This document shows, piece by piece, positions 12,906-25,000 of a stretch of 64,000 nt of DNA. Positions within the stretch are counted from its first letter, which is position 1; every line of letters begins with the position of its first letter. A program made the translations under genes and the position numbers. A model generated the notes under the pieces. The model made no database searches. It had not been told where the DNA came from and worked only from the letters and a program-made list of their open reading frames with translations. The DNA comes from Hydractinia symbiolongicarpus (Eukaryota > Cnidaria > Hydrozoa > Anthoathecata > Hydractiniidae): the NCBI RefSeq assembly GCF_029227915.1, contig NC_079887.1, forward strand, positions 16,119,650-16,183,649. The letters run 5' to 3'.

Positions 12906-13540
12906 CAGCACCGCTACTTGGGTTGGAATTACCTTCGACACATGTATCTCTATCTCTGTTATATCGCTCTATTTCTTCTCGAATGGTTTTTTATCCATCT
13001 TGCCTTGTCAAGCAAGAACAAAGAGAGAGCCTAACACACACTACTGCCTCGCTTTCTCTGTTCGTTAGTTTTGTTTTGATTAACTTAAAAATAGTGGCTA
13101 TGTGGCGGGCTTATAAAAGATATTTTTTTTTTAAAAAAAAGGGCGTTGCATTTTTTTAAAAAGAGTGCCTCACATTAATACAAGCGCGCAACATTTAAAT
13201 AAAAAAGCGCATTGCATTTTTAAGCCGTGAAACATTTTAAAAAACCTCGTAACGTTTTTAAAAAAGCGCGTAGCAGATAAATAAGCGCAATACAGTGACC
13301 CTTGGGGTCCATCACACTTCTAAAAGTTCAAAATGTTTTTTTTCATTTTTTATTCATACAGGAGCATATCTTTTCCCTCCAAAATAAAATACGTGTCAAA
13401 GTGACAGTGTATGTATATAGTGATAACTGAAGAAAAAAATGTTTTCTTCGTAAACAATAGTTATCCTTGCATAGATGAATGTTTATCATGACACTTCCGT
13501 GTTTTTCGCAACTATTTGAGTTTATTACTGACATATTGCC

Positions 13541-13610
13541 GCACGTAGTGTAGTGGGTTCGTCTGCGGCTCCAAGTTCTGGGGACCGCAAATCGAATCCC
13601 GCTCGCTGCC
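13541..13610 (+). repeat. tRNA-like SINE fragment
   Basis: An A-box-like GTAGTGTAGTGGGTT is followed about 40 bp later by a B-box-like ATCGAATCCC, the spacing of a tRNA-derived SINE. The acceptor ends do not pair, so it is not called a tRNA gene. Confidence 0.5.
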
Positions 13611-14165
13611 AGATAGTATGTTAGTGATAAGCATAGTAGTTCTTCTTCCATATGAATATTTATTCTCTGTCTCACGTTTTCAAACCAATTGAGAGGGGTC
13701 TTAAAAAAAGGCACGCCTTTGATTACGACCATTTGCACACAAACTTTCAGAATAACTTAAGTTGATTAATTTTCGCGAAAATAATTTTATGGGGAAAAAT
13801 AACGCAAATTCTAATAATGTACTGCGCCTTTACTTTAGGTGAAGAGTTTCTCATAACGATTATGCCGTCATAATCTTCCTGGCTAGTGTACATTATTTTT
13901 TCTGATGAGGTTGATTTCGAATACAATTAAGCTGCCATCTTGCTAGTCTGTATTCGCGACAGTGTCGAAACATTCTATTGCTTTCTTATAGATCGTGTTC
14001 AACAAACCAAGTCTGATCTTTTTTGTTAATTTTCAACTTTTTAAAAAGCTGTAAAAGACTTGACACCATCTATTTTAACAACGTATTGAGTATCTCCAAT
14101 TCAAATATGTTCATGATATCATTTTGCTTATTTCTTTTTCTTTTCACTTTAATTTTAAATCCAAT

Positions 14166-14804
14166 TCAGGATACGTTCTTCAACAAACTGAAACGTCGAC
14201 TGCAGAATAAGCGCCCTGTAAAGAAAAAACAAGGATCAACACCTAAAAGATCTCGGTTTTATGGACAACAGATTTTGAAGAAATTTCCAGATTACGAAAC
14301 TCCTGATCTAACTTCTGTAGATGAAGAAATAAGCACCCCACTGAATGATGACCATCTATACGATGACTGTAAAACAGGTGCTGATGATTCACCCAATCCA
14401 ATTTCAAGGGTAAACAGTATATGTTCACAGAGCGAAAAAATGGTCCATAATGTTAGACATATGATGAATATGAATAGCGAAATGGAAAAAGCTAAACCCA
14501 ATTTCTCTAACATGATGGTATACATAGACTTGCTGTTAGTGCGGATGTGGACAAATATAGTGTTATCTGTTATGAAGTAATCAAAAATAAAGAAACAAAG
14601 CTATCAGATTTAGCTGATTTGAAAAAATAAGCGGAATGCTAGACAGAAATCAACCTTGATAACAAGCCAAATGTTATTAAAGGCATCGTGGTATGGATAC
14701 CCTTTTTACACTTTACATCCTTATGCTTATCTACGAGATCCAGCTGAAGATGATCCAGATGACGATGATCCAGATGAAGATGATTGGGATAACGATGATC
14801 AATG
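14166..14804 (+). pseudogene. Unidentified coding remnant, basic then acidic, frameshifted
   Basis: An open stretch to 14580 follows a good splice acceptor (CCAATTCAG at 14171). It encodes a lysine/arginine-rich part (KLKRRLQNKRPVKKK), then a serine/acidic part. After a frameshift the same strand continues in another frame, and at 14692-14804 it ends with a tyrosine/proline segment and a tail made almost only of Asp, Glu and Pro before TGA. I do not recognise the family. It directly borders the Polinton remnant on the opposite strand and may be one of its genes or a broken host exon. The reading frame upstream of 14166 is hydrophobic and looks like intron. Confidence 0.35.
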
Positions 14805-14857
14805 AGGACTAAATATTTTTTGTAACTTGTCAAAGCCACACAAAAAAAACATCCGAT

Positions 14858-15700
14858 CTACCACTTCATCACATGCTCTGGAGGTATTTCTACATCTTCG
14901 GGAATCACCATTAATTCTTCCGCAACAAAACTACGCCCTGGTCCGTCTTTTAAATAATACATGACACGACTGTTTGGTTCTGCCACAATGCAAACCAGTC
15001 TATACATCTTTTTGCTCCAAAAGGCATCGGTTGCACGTCTTTTTTGGTCTCCATGCTATTCTTCAGGTTTTAACTAATATAAATACAACCCATCTTCACG
15101 CAAAGGTTTTTCATCGGGATACTCTACTTTTCACAAGTGGTACAACCTCCATCTTGATGGCTTTTGATGGTTTCATACCGATCATTGCGGTCTTGGTGTT
15201 GTTGAGGCCTTTCACTATAGTGTACAGGTTTTTTTACCCATATGCTACTTTGATCATCACTAACTAACATTTTTGTGCGTTTTGGGGCTTAAAAAGTCTC
15301 TCCGCAAGCACTTTGTTGTATGACTCGACAAAAGCTGTAAATGTATGATGATACTTGGTTTTAACTTGTTTAATCTCCACCCCTTTACCTTCCAAAAGTT
15401 TTGCGACGTCTGATTTAAAATCTAAACCATTATCACACTGGAAGGTTTTGGGATAGTGTAAAGGTCCCTTTTTGTAAATATCCTGGATTCTCTCTGCAAC
15501 CTCAGCTGCTTTTTTTGTACGTATAGGTCTCGCTACTTTATATCTTGAGGCGACATCGATGCCTGTCAGGATATATTTGTACGTGTTTCCATAAACTTTT
15601 TATTTGGTTTTGTAATTGTAAAATGGGGATAATCAATCTTTTTGGGGCCTCGAAGAAAATCCAAACACGGCTTCCAGCACTTTGAATACATGTATATGGA
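14858..15700 (-). pseudogene. Polinton-type retroviral-like integrase, broken
   Basis: Minus-strand fragments match a retroviral-type integrase. A segment around 15500-15600 contains TGIDVASRYKVARPI, with the first catalytic Asp. A segment around 15330-15470 has QCDNGLDFKSDVAKLL, with the second Asp, then YHHTFTAFVESYNKVLAERL, with the expected Glu. The C-terminal part at 14858-15250 includes GMKPSKAIKM and a chromodomain-like end with DGPGRSFVAEEL, stopping at TAG (14858). Several frameshifts separate the pieces, and a stop precedes the first segment. All three DDE residues are still visible, but not in one frame. Integrases of this type belong to Polinton/Maverick elements. Confidence 0.75.
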
Positions 15701-16134
15701 TACGGACAGTGTATATTTTGTGATCTCTAGTGAAAATCTTCGTGATATTGTTGGACCTAAGCTGCTCTAGAAGTACGAAAAAGATGTAAAAAACTGGCTC
15801 GTGACTCATAAATACTCAGAGCGAACGCCAGCATTTTTTAAGCTTAAGTTTATTGGTATAAAATGCTTGCGTTGACTGCAAAATGTTACTTTTGCAGTGG
15901 AAAAAAAGGGTGCAAAGTATAGCTGTAAAGGGATGTAAAAAATACAATATGATCTTAATTGGGGCCGTTATATGAATGCATTGCAAAATGGCCTTGATAA
16001 GGCGCGAAATACTGGCTTTAGAATACATGACCAAGGTACAAAACGTACGAGCAGCAGAAGTTAGGATTATCCGCATACTATGACAAGTGCATAGTTTTAG
16101 ATGATGGTATACACACCTCTCCGCTTGTGTTTTA
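15670..16134 (+). pseudogene. Protein-primed DNA polymerase B, C-terminal fragment, inverted
   Basis: Plus-strand fragment with the polymerase motif YMDTDSVYF (family B motif C, with both catalytic Asp residues) at about 15690. It is followed by a TAG where a sense codon is expected, a thumb-like segment, and after a frameshift the end YEQQKLGLSAYYDKC with DDGIHTSPL and a stop near 16134. It is the C-terminal complement of the minus-strand polymerase fragments at 16513-19294, so the polymerase gene has been cut and one part inverted. Confidence 0.75.
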
Positions 16135-16269
16135 AAGTTTTTGTAGAGTGTAGTCTGTGTTTGATCAAGCACACTAGACAATAAATGGAAGTTTGTTTAT
16201 ATTTTATTAATTCTATCTCATATAATTTTACTACTCTTTTTTCTAAATTATAGACGTATAATAAATAAA

Positions 16270-16488
16270 ATGACTGAACTTGCTAACATATGTGATATTG
16301 TTGATACCCCCGCAGAAGCCTTACAACCGCCGGAAAAAGTAGTAGAAAAACGTCAAGCTTTGAAAACTGATCTACGTAAAGGCAAAGGGCATCTTTTACC
16401 AAAAAAGTGTACTAAAGGAAAATTGTTTAGAAAGCGCCGTCGCAAAAGTCTTGGACCACGATTTCTAGAAATGGTGGTCGCACAATAA
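16270..16488 (+). CDS. Small basic protein of the Polinton remnant, unknown function
   Basis: Intact reading frame of 72 codons starting at an ATG 136 bp after the polymerase C-terminus, on the same strand. The N-terminal third is acidic/hydrophobic (ANICDIVDTPAEAL). The C-terminal half is strongly basic (LRKGKGHLLPKK, FRKRRRKSLGPRF). It has no transmembrane segment. The position behind the polymerase and the charge pattern suggest a small element-encoded nucleic-acid-binding or structural protein. I do not recognise the family. It is unexpectedly intact beside badly broken neighbours. Confidence 0.45.
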   Translation: MTELANICDIVDTPAEALQPPEKVVEKRQALKTDLRKGKGHLLPKKCTKGKLFRKRRRKSLGPRFLEMVVAQ

Positions 16489-16512
16489 ATTGAAACGAAA
16501 TTGGACTACGCA

Positions 16513-19294
16513 TTATTGACCCGCCTCCCGCTTCATAGGAAAGTCATATACCAGGGTAGAAGGGTACAGCATATTGGCATCGTAACCTAGTAAGGTCTTC
16601 ATCATTTTAGCTTTTTTACCATAAATATGTGATCTGATTCGCGTCTTTCCACGTTTGTGGTATCTACAAAATACAGTCGCTTGATCACCTACCATACTTG
16701 TCTTTAACAGATCGTAAGCTTGATTTTTGCAACATTTTACGCATTCATTTTTTATTGTCTTACATTGTTTGCATGCCTTGCCCTTTTACTTTTTTCACAT
16801 GTGTGTATACAGGGCTCACCAGGTCCATACAATTCGCACTCAGGGTTCTTCTCTAATGCTTTGTTCAACACGTATCGCATCGAAACTTCAGGGATATTTA
16901 CCGCATCTTTTAAAATATCAATTTCATCATTGTAGTATTTTTCTCTCGTTTTGTCAACTGCTTCGATAAAGGGCTCAACGTCGGCAAGATTGTACTCGCG
17001 CAACCAATCCATCATCGTGACGCAGCCACGTCTATAAAACTCTTTTCTAAATTTTGTTATTCGGTGCGTGAGATGGATTTCTTTTTAAGACTGCTGTAAA
17101 AGTCACAGTGCTTCACAGGTCTTGCGTGGTTTAACTTATCATAGCTCGTTAACCACTCGTAAGGAAATACTAATTTCTCCAGTCTGCAATCAAGTGATTT
17201 ACACCACCTATCATAACTCAAGTCTAGTGATGGAAAATTTTTAATATCAAGAAATTTAAACCTTGATATTGTCAAAAACATATAATTATTCGCCTTTCGT
17301 GCAACAAAAATAATATTGCTCACTTGCTCATCTTCTTCGTTTTTTCAGAGATTTTCTCCACAAATTTTTTTTTAATCAGGTTAAGGTCATATTTTCAAGA
17401 ATTAAATCAAAATACAGGCACCTGATTTAACCATTCGTCCCATGCTTTTTTAAACTTCATTTGGTAACATGTCAAAATCATCAGTTTTTGGATACATTTT
17501 TCCACTACAATCAATTGTTGCCTGCGTTTAAGATCGTCGACAAATTGACCAATCAAGATATTTGGATCTTTGTGCTCGATAAACGTTGGTTTACCATTAA
17601 AATTATCATGAACCGCAACACTGACCGCCTTTTGCTTTGATATATAAGTTAGGTCCTTTGTGCACTGTTCGTTCACAATTTCTGCAGCAGCCTCAAAATC
17701 AAACACGATGTAGCCTGGGTATGGTGTAATTTTTTTTTTAAAAGATATTTTTTTTGTGGTGGTTTCTCACATTCCCAAACAGATACCACGTTGTACCCAA
17801 GCTCTTTGTTGATTCGTTCGTTCCACTTTGTAGCTATGTAACGACCTTCATCGGTATTTGTTATTTCTTTATGCAGGTGCAACCGTGCCATTTACAACCA
17901 TGATATTGATAGATTGTTTTAGTTGAGGGTTCATATCCATCTACTTTCCAGAGCTCTTTTCCATCTTCGTTTCTGGTCACACGTTCACCACCATGACGAC
18001 ACAATGCATGATGTATATGTAAACCAGTTTCTTCGCTCATATATTCAATCCACCGGCAAGCCACGTAACTTAATGCTGACTTTTCACCATAAAAAAATGT
18101 TTATGTGTTGAGTTGATGTATAAATTTCTTTTCGTTACAAAACGATCTTCGTTTTTCCTCCAGTGCATGTATCATCGACCGTATTTCTGATGAGATTTTT
18201 GTGCTGTGTAAATACCTGCTTACACGCCACACATTCCCAACCCTTGCATGAAACATCAATATTTTTGATGCAAAAACAGTGGCCTGTATGCATTCCAAGG
18301 TTGATCTAATCCTTGTTGGTGTTGGTTTTGCCCATATATCAGCATCCATGATGCTTTTTCTGAGCATGTTTTGGGCTCGTAAATCCTAATGTTTATCTTG
18401 AATTTTAGCGATATTCCTTCAATATCCACTAACCTCGTTGCACGCACGTCTTTTTGTTTAAGCTTGTCATTTTGATAGTATTTCCTAGCCAGTTTCAATG
18501 CATCTTTTATAAGTCGCTTCTTGTAACCTAGGTAGTGTAGTGCTAGACATCTCCGCATGCATAGGTTGTCGGTGCGTTCGTCTTCTCCATCGATCGCGTA
18601 AATACATCGCTTTTTTCTTAACCAATCTGGTTAAGGACTGCATCCTAGCAGGGGGCCGTTTGTTGAAATAATCTTAATCTGAGCGTGTATTAAAACAACC
18701 TTTCCGCAGTAGGAGCCTGGTGTGTGGATGGTTTTTTCTGCTGGAAGGTAGGCATTTCCCCAAAACTCATAGTCATCCAAGTCTAGCCGCTGCGTCTCGC
18801 ATCCGTCAATAATGGTTATAATGGGTCCACGTTTCACCTCCTCCTTTGTGTACAACGCATTCAAAACTATAAACTACATTGGTTCTCATGTTAATGTTAG
18901 TGTGTAATTTTTCCCATAATTGGCTCTGTCAGCTGTCCGTTCAAATTACTGTTGATTCTCCATGTTTTGACTAGCGTTCCATCTTCCAACATCTTCATGT
19001 CAAGCTCATCAAATATGTGTTGGATATCTTCAATACATGTGGCTTCCTTCTTTTTTCGTGGGAATATGTGTTTGATATCTTCGATTCCATGATATTCGTC
19101 TTGTATGTAGTCTTCCTCAGCTTCGATATCATCGTGCAGCTTCGTCCCTCTCGAAAGTTGCTCCTTTGCTTTTTAATAATCGGTAATAGTATCCCGCACA
19201 CTCTGCAATCGAGCGGTAAGAGAATCACGAGTTGATGCTACTGGAGCTGATACAGCGTTGTATAATTGTGTCATTGCATTTCTGAACCAACTCA
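16513..19294 (-). pseudogene. Protein-primed DNA polymerase B, N-terminal and palm part, broken
   Basis: A chain of minus-strand segments starts at an ATG near 19294 (MSWFRNAMTQLYNAV...). It runs through a region with YQYHGCKWHGCTC (about 17890) to GYDANMLYPST (about 16560), the family B motif A. Eight or more frameshifts or stops break it into pieces of 60 to 100 codons. The order of pieces is correct for a Polinton/Maverick pPolB of roughly 1000 residues up to 16513. There the homology ends and the C-terminus is found inverted at 15670-16134. Such polymerases replicate the element from a protein primer. This copy cannot be functional. Confidence 0.8.
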
Positions 19295-22089
19295 TTTTAT
19301 TATATGAAAAAATTTTATCAATATTTTTTTACATGGACAGTTTGTTGAATTAGGGGAGTTCCCTAACTCCACTTGCACATTGTGATGACGGCAACCGACA
19401 TAATTTCTGTCGGATGACGTCGATTGTTGTTGAAGTTTTATGCCAACCTCGTCCCCAGGGCATCTTGTATCTTTTCTGACCCCGGGACGGCGATACGAAC
19501 ATGGCCCCGGAGGAGGCTGGCCCGATATGAAACCTGATTGGCGCGGATATGTCAAATAATTAATGCGTCATACAAAACATTTTGGCGAGGCGGCGAGTCT
19601 GTGACCAACAGGAGGAAGCTGTTCGTATTAAAATGGCGGAGGAGGTGTATCAGCAGTATCAAGTTTTTTTCAAAGTGAAAAATTTAATAAAAAGCATTAC
19701 TAAGAATGAGATTATAAAATAAGACATCATAAAGTAATACTGCTTACATGACAATATTTCAATAGCTGGGAATGTTTAATAAAGAACTATCAAGATAAGA
19801 ACAAAAGAAAGAAACTCAACTTGTTTCCAAGTGGCCAGGTTTAATTTGCACCTTTTTGCAAAGAATGATGTTGCATAAGATTGCTGCCCATGTCCTTTAT
19901 AGACAAAATAATTTTGCACAAAATATCGAAAATGTTGTTTTTACAAAATATATATCTTTATGTTTTAAATTATATCAGGTTGTTATTAGTGGGCATGTTT
20001 TATTACCTTATATGCTTTGGTTCTATAAAAGATATAAAAAGCCAGTAGGTTAACCGTTGGAGCCATTTTATCATTGAATGCACATTTACCCGGCCTAATT
20101 CAAGAAAATTCAAAGTGCAATAGCTTCAGTAAAAAAATAAAGTTATTGACTTGAAACTTGTTAAGGAGTACTTTTAAACCAATCTGATAAAGTATAATTT
20201 TTCACGAGGCATAAAAAATGTACAAAGCCATTTTAAGGAAGAGAAAAAGGTAGGAAGATTTTCTCAAACTGATTCTTGCTATGCCTTTTTTAACACGCTA
20301 TGAAGAAATTTCAGAAAATCGAACTCAATCAAATTTGATTGAGCCCTCAATCAGGCATATGGTTAAATCCAGGATGTACTGAAGATGGTAGTAGATATTT
20401 AACAGCTCACCACTGTGATATATTATCTCAAGAGTTTTGATACAAATTACAAAGCAGTGAACATAAAAAATAACAAAAAAAGTCTAAACCGAGTATATAG
20501 TTTATATAGCGTCCCATAACTTCAGTAGAAATTAAAATATTGACTTGAGATTTGGTATGATATGGTTTTAGATTGGTTTGATGAAATTGAGCCAAAAAAT
20601 AGTTCTATTATCATCACACTTTTTGAGTTTTAGAATTTAGCCCTTTTCAGAGACTCTGATAAGCTGTTTCGACAGCATATCAATTTTGACCAAGATACAG
20701 ATTCAGAAAATTTTAAAATCTATTCTAACCTCAGAAATAGGTCAGATAAGATTCAACCTAAAATTATGCCAGTAAACAAAATATTTAGTTGCAAGGAATA
20801 TCTCTTTGCTGATATCTTTTTGTGATAGGATGCTCTTATGAGAATACTGAATTAATCTTCACGGTTAGCTAGTTTGGCATTTTAAATATTTTCCAAGCAG
20901 AATGATAACAATAAATAGATGTATATATCAATAAAAAATCGATATTTGAACAGCAGCAGAATTTTGATGAGCTCTAAAAAGTGCGAATTTATGAAACTAA
21001 TTTTGGTCCAAAATCCCCAAAATAATTTCCTCAAAAAATTATTCTAGAGACATTTTTTTCTCAAGGTAGCAATACTTTGCTGTTGGTAAAGTTTTCTCTT
21101 AAATGGAACACAATGATAATGGGTGGAATAAACTGCTTTCGATCCAGATAAGTCTGATTGCATATTTTAGTATATTTTGTCAACGTTGATGTTGCACCAA
21201 GCAATGTTTGCATAATTTAAATAGCAATGTATAAAAGAGAAAATATTTGTTTTTTAACAAGTTCTATCAAATTATAAAAAAGATGCCATTATTCTTTGCG
21301 ATTTTTTCTTCTACAACATTTATGTGTTCTCTCCAAGATTTAAGATGAAAATCTTACTTGGAGAGAACACATACTTTCTTGAAAGCTTGGATGACTAATT
21401 TTGTCAGTTTGATTCTTTAATGTTTGTATTACACAAATATACTAAAGAAACAAACATTTAATGCTGATTTTTAAAGAGCAGATCAAAAACCCTAGACGAT
21501 ATTAAAAAAAAATAAAAAACAGTGCAGAGCTTAACATTTCTGATGTGATGTTCCAGTTGTATTAAATATATTGCTGGCATTTTTTAGCAATATTTGGAAA
21601 ATGTCTGATCTGCACCGCGGTTAAGACGGATCGGATGATGAGTGGTGACTTAAGGTATTGAGCCCCTTCCTGGTAGACGATCAACTGTCTCCCAGGTAGA
21701 AATTGAAGTTGACACTAATCTTGATATATTACACCTTAAGCAGGAACGAAGTTAGGTTATTTTGAAAAAGAAAATACACTAAATTGAAATAAATACATAA
21801 ATATATTGACTGATTCGTTAGAAAATGGTTAGCATATACAATTCAAAACACTACTTAAAAATACAAACAGTCCCAAAAGCTAACATTTTATGTCAATCAA
21901 GGCTGAATAATATATTGACTTTAAGTACAAAGACTAGATTTCCTTAACAAACGTGATGTGTTGGGGGATTTCACAGATTTCATGTACACAGTAATTTACA
22001 TCATCAGCCAATGTATCAAGTTGAGGTGAATGAAATGTAATTTTGTCAGTAGCTCTTAAACTATAAAATTTGAGTTTACATTTTTTTTC
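19295..22089. other. Intergenic between Polinton remnant and SVOP-like gene
   Basis: No gene is recognised. 19443-19530 contains a GC-richer repeat starting CCAACCTCGTCCCCAGGG, a motif shared with 62960. A perfect stem-loop lies at 21321-21373 (separate entry). The rest is AT-rich and includes the 3' flank of the minus-strand SVOP-like gene, whose stop codon is at 22090-22092. Confidence 0.5.
21321..21373. other. Hairpin with 23 paired positions and GAAA loop
   Basis: The arms TATGTGTTCTCTCCAAG (21321-21337) and its exact reverse complement (21357-21373) pair over 17 bp. After a 3-nt bulge, TAAGAT pairs with ATCTTA, closing a GAAA tetraloop at 21347-21350. It lies about 720 bp downstream of the stop codon of the minus-strand SVOP-like gene. 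It could be a 3' UTR structure, a small-RNA precursor or a tiny palindromic repeat. Confidence 0.6.
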
Positions 22090-25000
22090 TTATTTGAAAC
22101 TTTGATAGCCATCGCGAGTACGCATCTCCAAGCCATTACTTGAATGTGTCGAATCCTGAAAAAAAAGTTTTCGTTTCTAATAAAACTGGTATTGCTGTTG
22201 AAAACCCTCTATTTTTTATACAACGCGCGATCATGAATCTGAACCAAGAAAAAGAAGGCAAGGAGTAATAAAAATAACGTGCTCGGAAGTAAATATTAAA
22301 CACAAACCAAGCGAAGGTTTTTCCTCCCTCCTCCCTCGAAAACTAATGAACCTTTGTTACATTAGATATTTGAAAATATTGGGAAAAATCACGAAAATTG
22401 CCAACATGAACCTACCGAGAGAGTTTTGCCTTTCGTTTCAATTGGCAGCAAGAGAGAAGCGATGACACAAGCAACCAGAAGTGCGGCGTAAACACCCACC
22501 ACCAAATAAAACGAGTGATGAATTAAAACCTAGTGACGAAGTTTATAACCTTGATTGTCAACTTGAGATTGATGCAAAGAATTCATTTGCAACTTTCTTG
22601 ATTTTATTCTTAGTTTTGTCAAAAAGCAATATTTATAACAAAACTCAGAATTAAAACAAAAAAAATAAACCGAAAGCAATGCTTCAGAATTAATACACAG
22701 CAAAATATGAAATAAAACCGCACCTGTGCAACAAAGGGGGTTGCCATTGCACCCACCCTGGCAAACATACTACAAGCACCCAAACCAACAGCACGTACGT
22801 TCGTTGGTAACACCTAAGAAAGAAAACAAGTAATTTAACTGCCGATAACTCGAACCTCTTTCGATTACTCGAATTTCCAGCAACTCAGTCCGACTATTTA
22901 AGCGGTCTCCTGGGCTAAAATACTTGTGATAACTTGATCTCCAAAGATAAAATGCAGAAAAATCCTGTGCAAGTTATTGTTTTTTAAAAAAATAAATTAC
23001 TTAATTAATAGAGATGTAATCTTTCCTGCCCTAATAGACTTCGAAGACATAAGAGCTTATTTGTAATGATTGTACACAAGGTATTGTTTCTGTTTCACAG
23101 TCAACGTAAAAAAGAAGAAAAAGGAAATAAAGTCAAGTAAAAGAATTCAAATTCCATAAAACAAAGCATATTGGTGTCCTTTTGGAGTGCGTAGGGTTTA
23201 AAGTAGCGAATTTTGAAAAAATTTGTTTTTTTACATGGGGGTCTTTTTAACACCGGTCTTTAATGGCGGAAGGGCGATTTTTGAAATCGGCGCAATAAGG
23301 GCAAGCGTAAGTGGGCCCGGTGGTAAATTTGGACCGGCGTTATAAGGGTCGATAAGGTGGCATACTGTAATTAAACACTAGCCGAATATTTCAGGTTTTC
23401 AGCTAGTGTTTTACGACAGCGCATTTTATGCTGACCTTTGATGGGACACAAAAAAATACAAGAAAAAATGAAGCTCTTACTTCAGGTGTATATACATATG
23501 CAGCTTGAAAACTACCAGTAACAAAGCCGCGAACAGCAAATATGAAAATCACCGACATTGTTCTAAAGCAAAAATAAAAACAAATATAATTACTAGTACA
23601 ATCATAATACAATCCTCGAAATTCGTTTGGTGTTGTTAAGTTTCGTACAGATTCATTAAAAATATTCAACAAATTCACAATTTTCGAAATAATTAAAGCT
23701 AGCCGCTAGTCTGTGAAAAATTCCACGTGAGATCTGCCGTGTCTATATCTCCCACATCGCTATTTCGCGCATCCTTGCCCTTTGTTAAGATAAGTAATGA
23801 AGTTTACTTGGAAGGGGATTAATTACTATGAATATTGATGCGATTATAATGGCGTTTTCGATTACAAAACCCCTGTTTTTAATTGGCTCACAGACAAACA
23901 AAAAGACAGCGAATATTATAATATAGTCGTTAACTCGTGGAAAAGTCAACGGGTTCGCCCGTCAGCACGTTATTTACTCTGCATGGTACCGAGAATGAAG
24001 TTTCGGCGCAGCCATTTTGAACAGAATAGGTCTATTATTATAGAGATTCAGGACCAAATTTGCATGAAACTTTCTTCTATTAAAGAAGATTAAGTTTTGG
24101 GGTTTGCACGTGACTGATTGCAAATATGACTTCTTGGGTCTGCACGTGACTGATTGCAAATATAACTGCTTACCGTCCCGTGCATATAGCTAGTAACATG
24201 AAAGAGATGGAAGCTAATCCAAACAACACAGCAAGCGTTTTCTTCCTGCCGATCCATTCGATTAAAATGATGGCGAGCAATAAACCTGGAAACAAACATA
24301 AAATTTTCTACCAATGTGCTACTGTATTTACTTTCTGAGAAAAATTTTATTGAACGTCCGCCTTATTTTGAAAATAGAGGGGGTGGCGCTCACTTAAAGA
24401 GAGAGAAGACGTTCAAAGGGAGGGGGCGGTTGGGGTGCTTATTTTGCTTATGTAAAAAAAATAGTATACCTGGAAACTCTGCGATACTGGTCAACATAAA
24501 ATCGACGTAATCTTTATTTGATAATTCTTTGCACGTTGTTATTGTATTTGTGTCATCTAAAAATATGGATGGATGAATAAATGTACGAAATAAAAATGAA
24601 ATAAATGAATAAAATAATTGGTGAATAAATGGAATGAATGAATAAATGAAACAATAATCTAAAATATGTGTGGGGATGGATGAATGAAAGAATGAATGAA
24701 TAAAGGAATGAAAGAATGAATGAAAGAATGAATGAATAAAGGAATAAATAAAAGAATGAATAAAAGAATAAATAAAAGAATGAATAAAAGAATGAATAAA
24801 GAATAAATAAAAGAATGAATAAAAGAATGAATAAAAGAATAAATAAAAGAATGAATAAAAGAATAAATAAAAGAATGAATAAAAAAATAAATAAAAGAAT
24901 GAATAAAAGAATGAATAAAAGAATGAATAAAAGAATGAAAAAAAGAATAAATAAAAGAATGAATAAAAGAATGAATGAAAGAATAAATAAAAGAATGAAT

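Larger units (their letters stand above)
11690..13275 (+). mobile_element. Decayed integrase-core DNA element with inverted subterminal repeats
   Basis: A transposase/integrase pseudogene (11858 to about 12640) is bracketed by short GC-containing repeats in T-rich spacers. At 11690-11770, copies of TGCAACGCGCATTT occur. At 13140-13275 the same kind of motif appears in reverse complement (GCGCGCAAC, GCGCATTGCA, GCGCGTAGCA). The outermost pair, TGCTACGTGC at 11690 and GCGCGTAGCA ending at 13275, looks like the remains of terminal inverted repeats. A (GTAGTG)n tract has expanded inside the right half. Boundaries are estimates, and no target duplication could be fixed. Confidence 0.55.
14858..19294. 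mobile_element. Polinton/Maverick remnant, rearranged
   Basis: Integrase plus protein-primed polymerase B is the signature gene pair of self-synthesising Polinton transposons. Capsid, ATPase and protease genes were not found, and I could not identify the long terminal inverted repeats or 6-bp target duplications. The inversion breakpoints lie near 15650-15700 and 16490-16513. The element is fragmentary and old. Confidence 0.75.

Noticed and set aside
12786-13034. Poly-valine frame
   Set aside because: (GTAGTG)n microsatellite with unrelated sequence attached.
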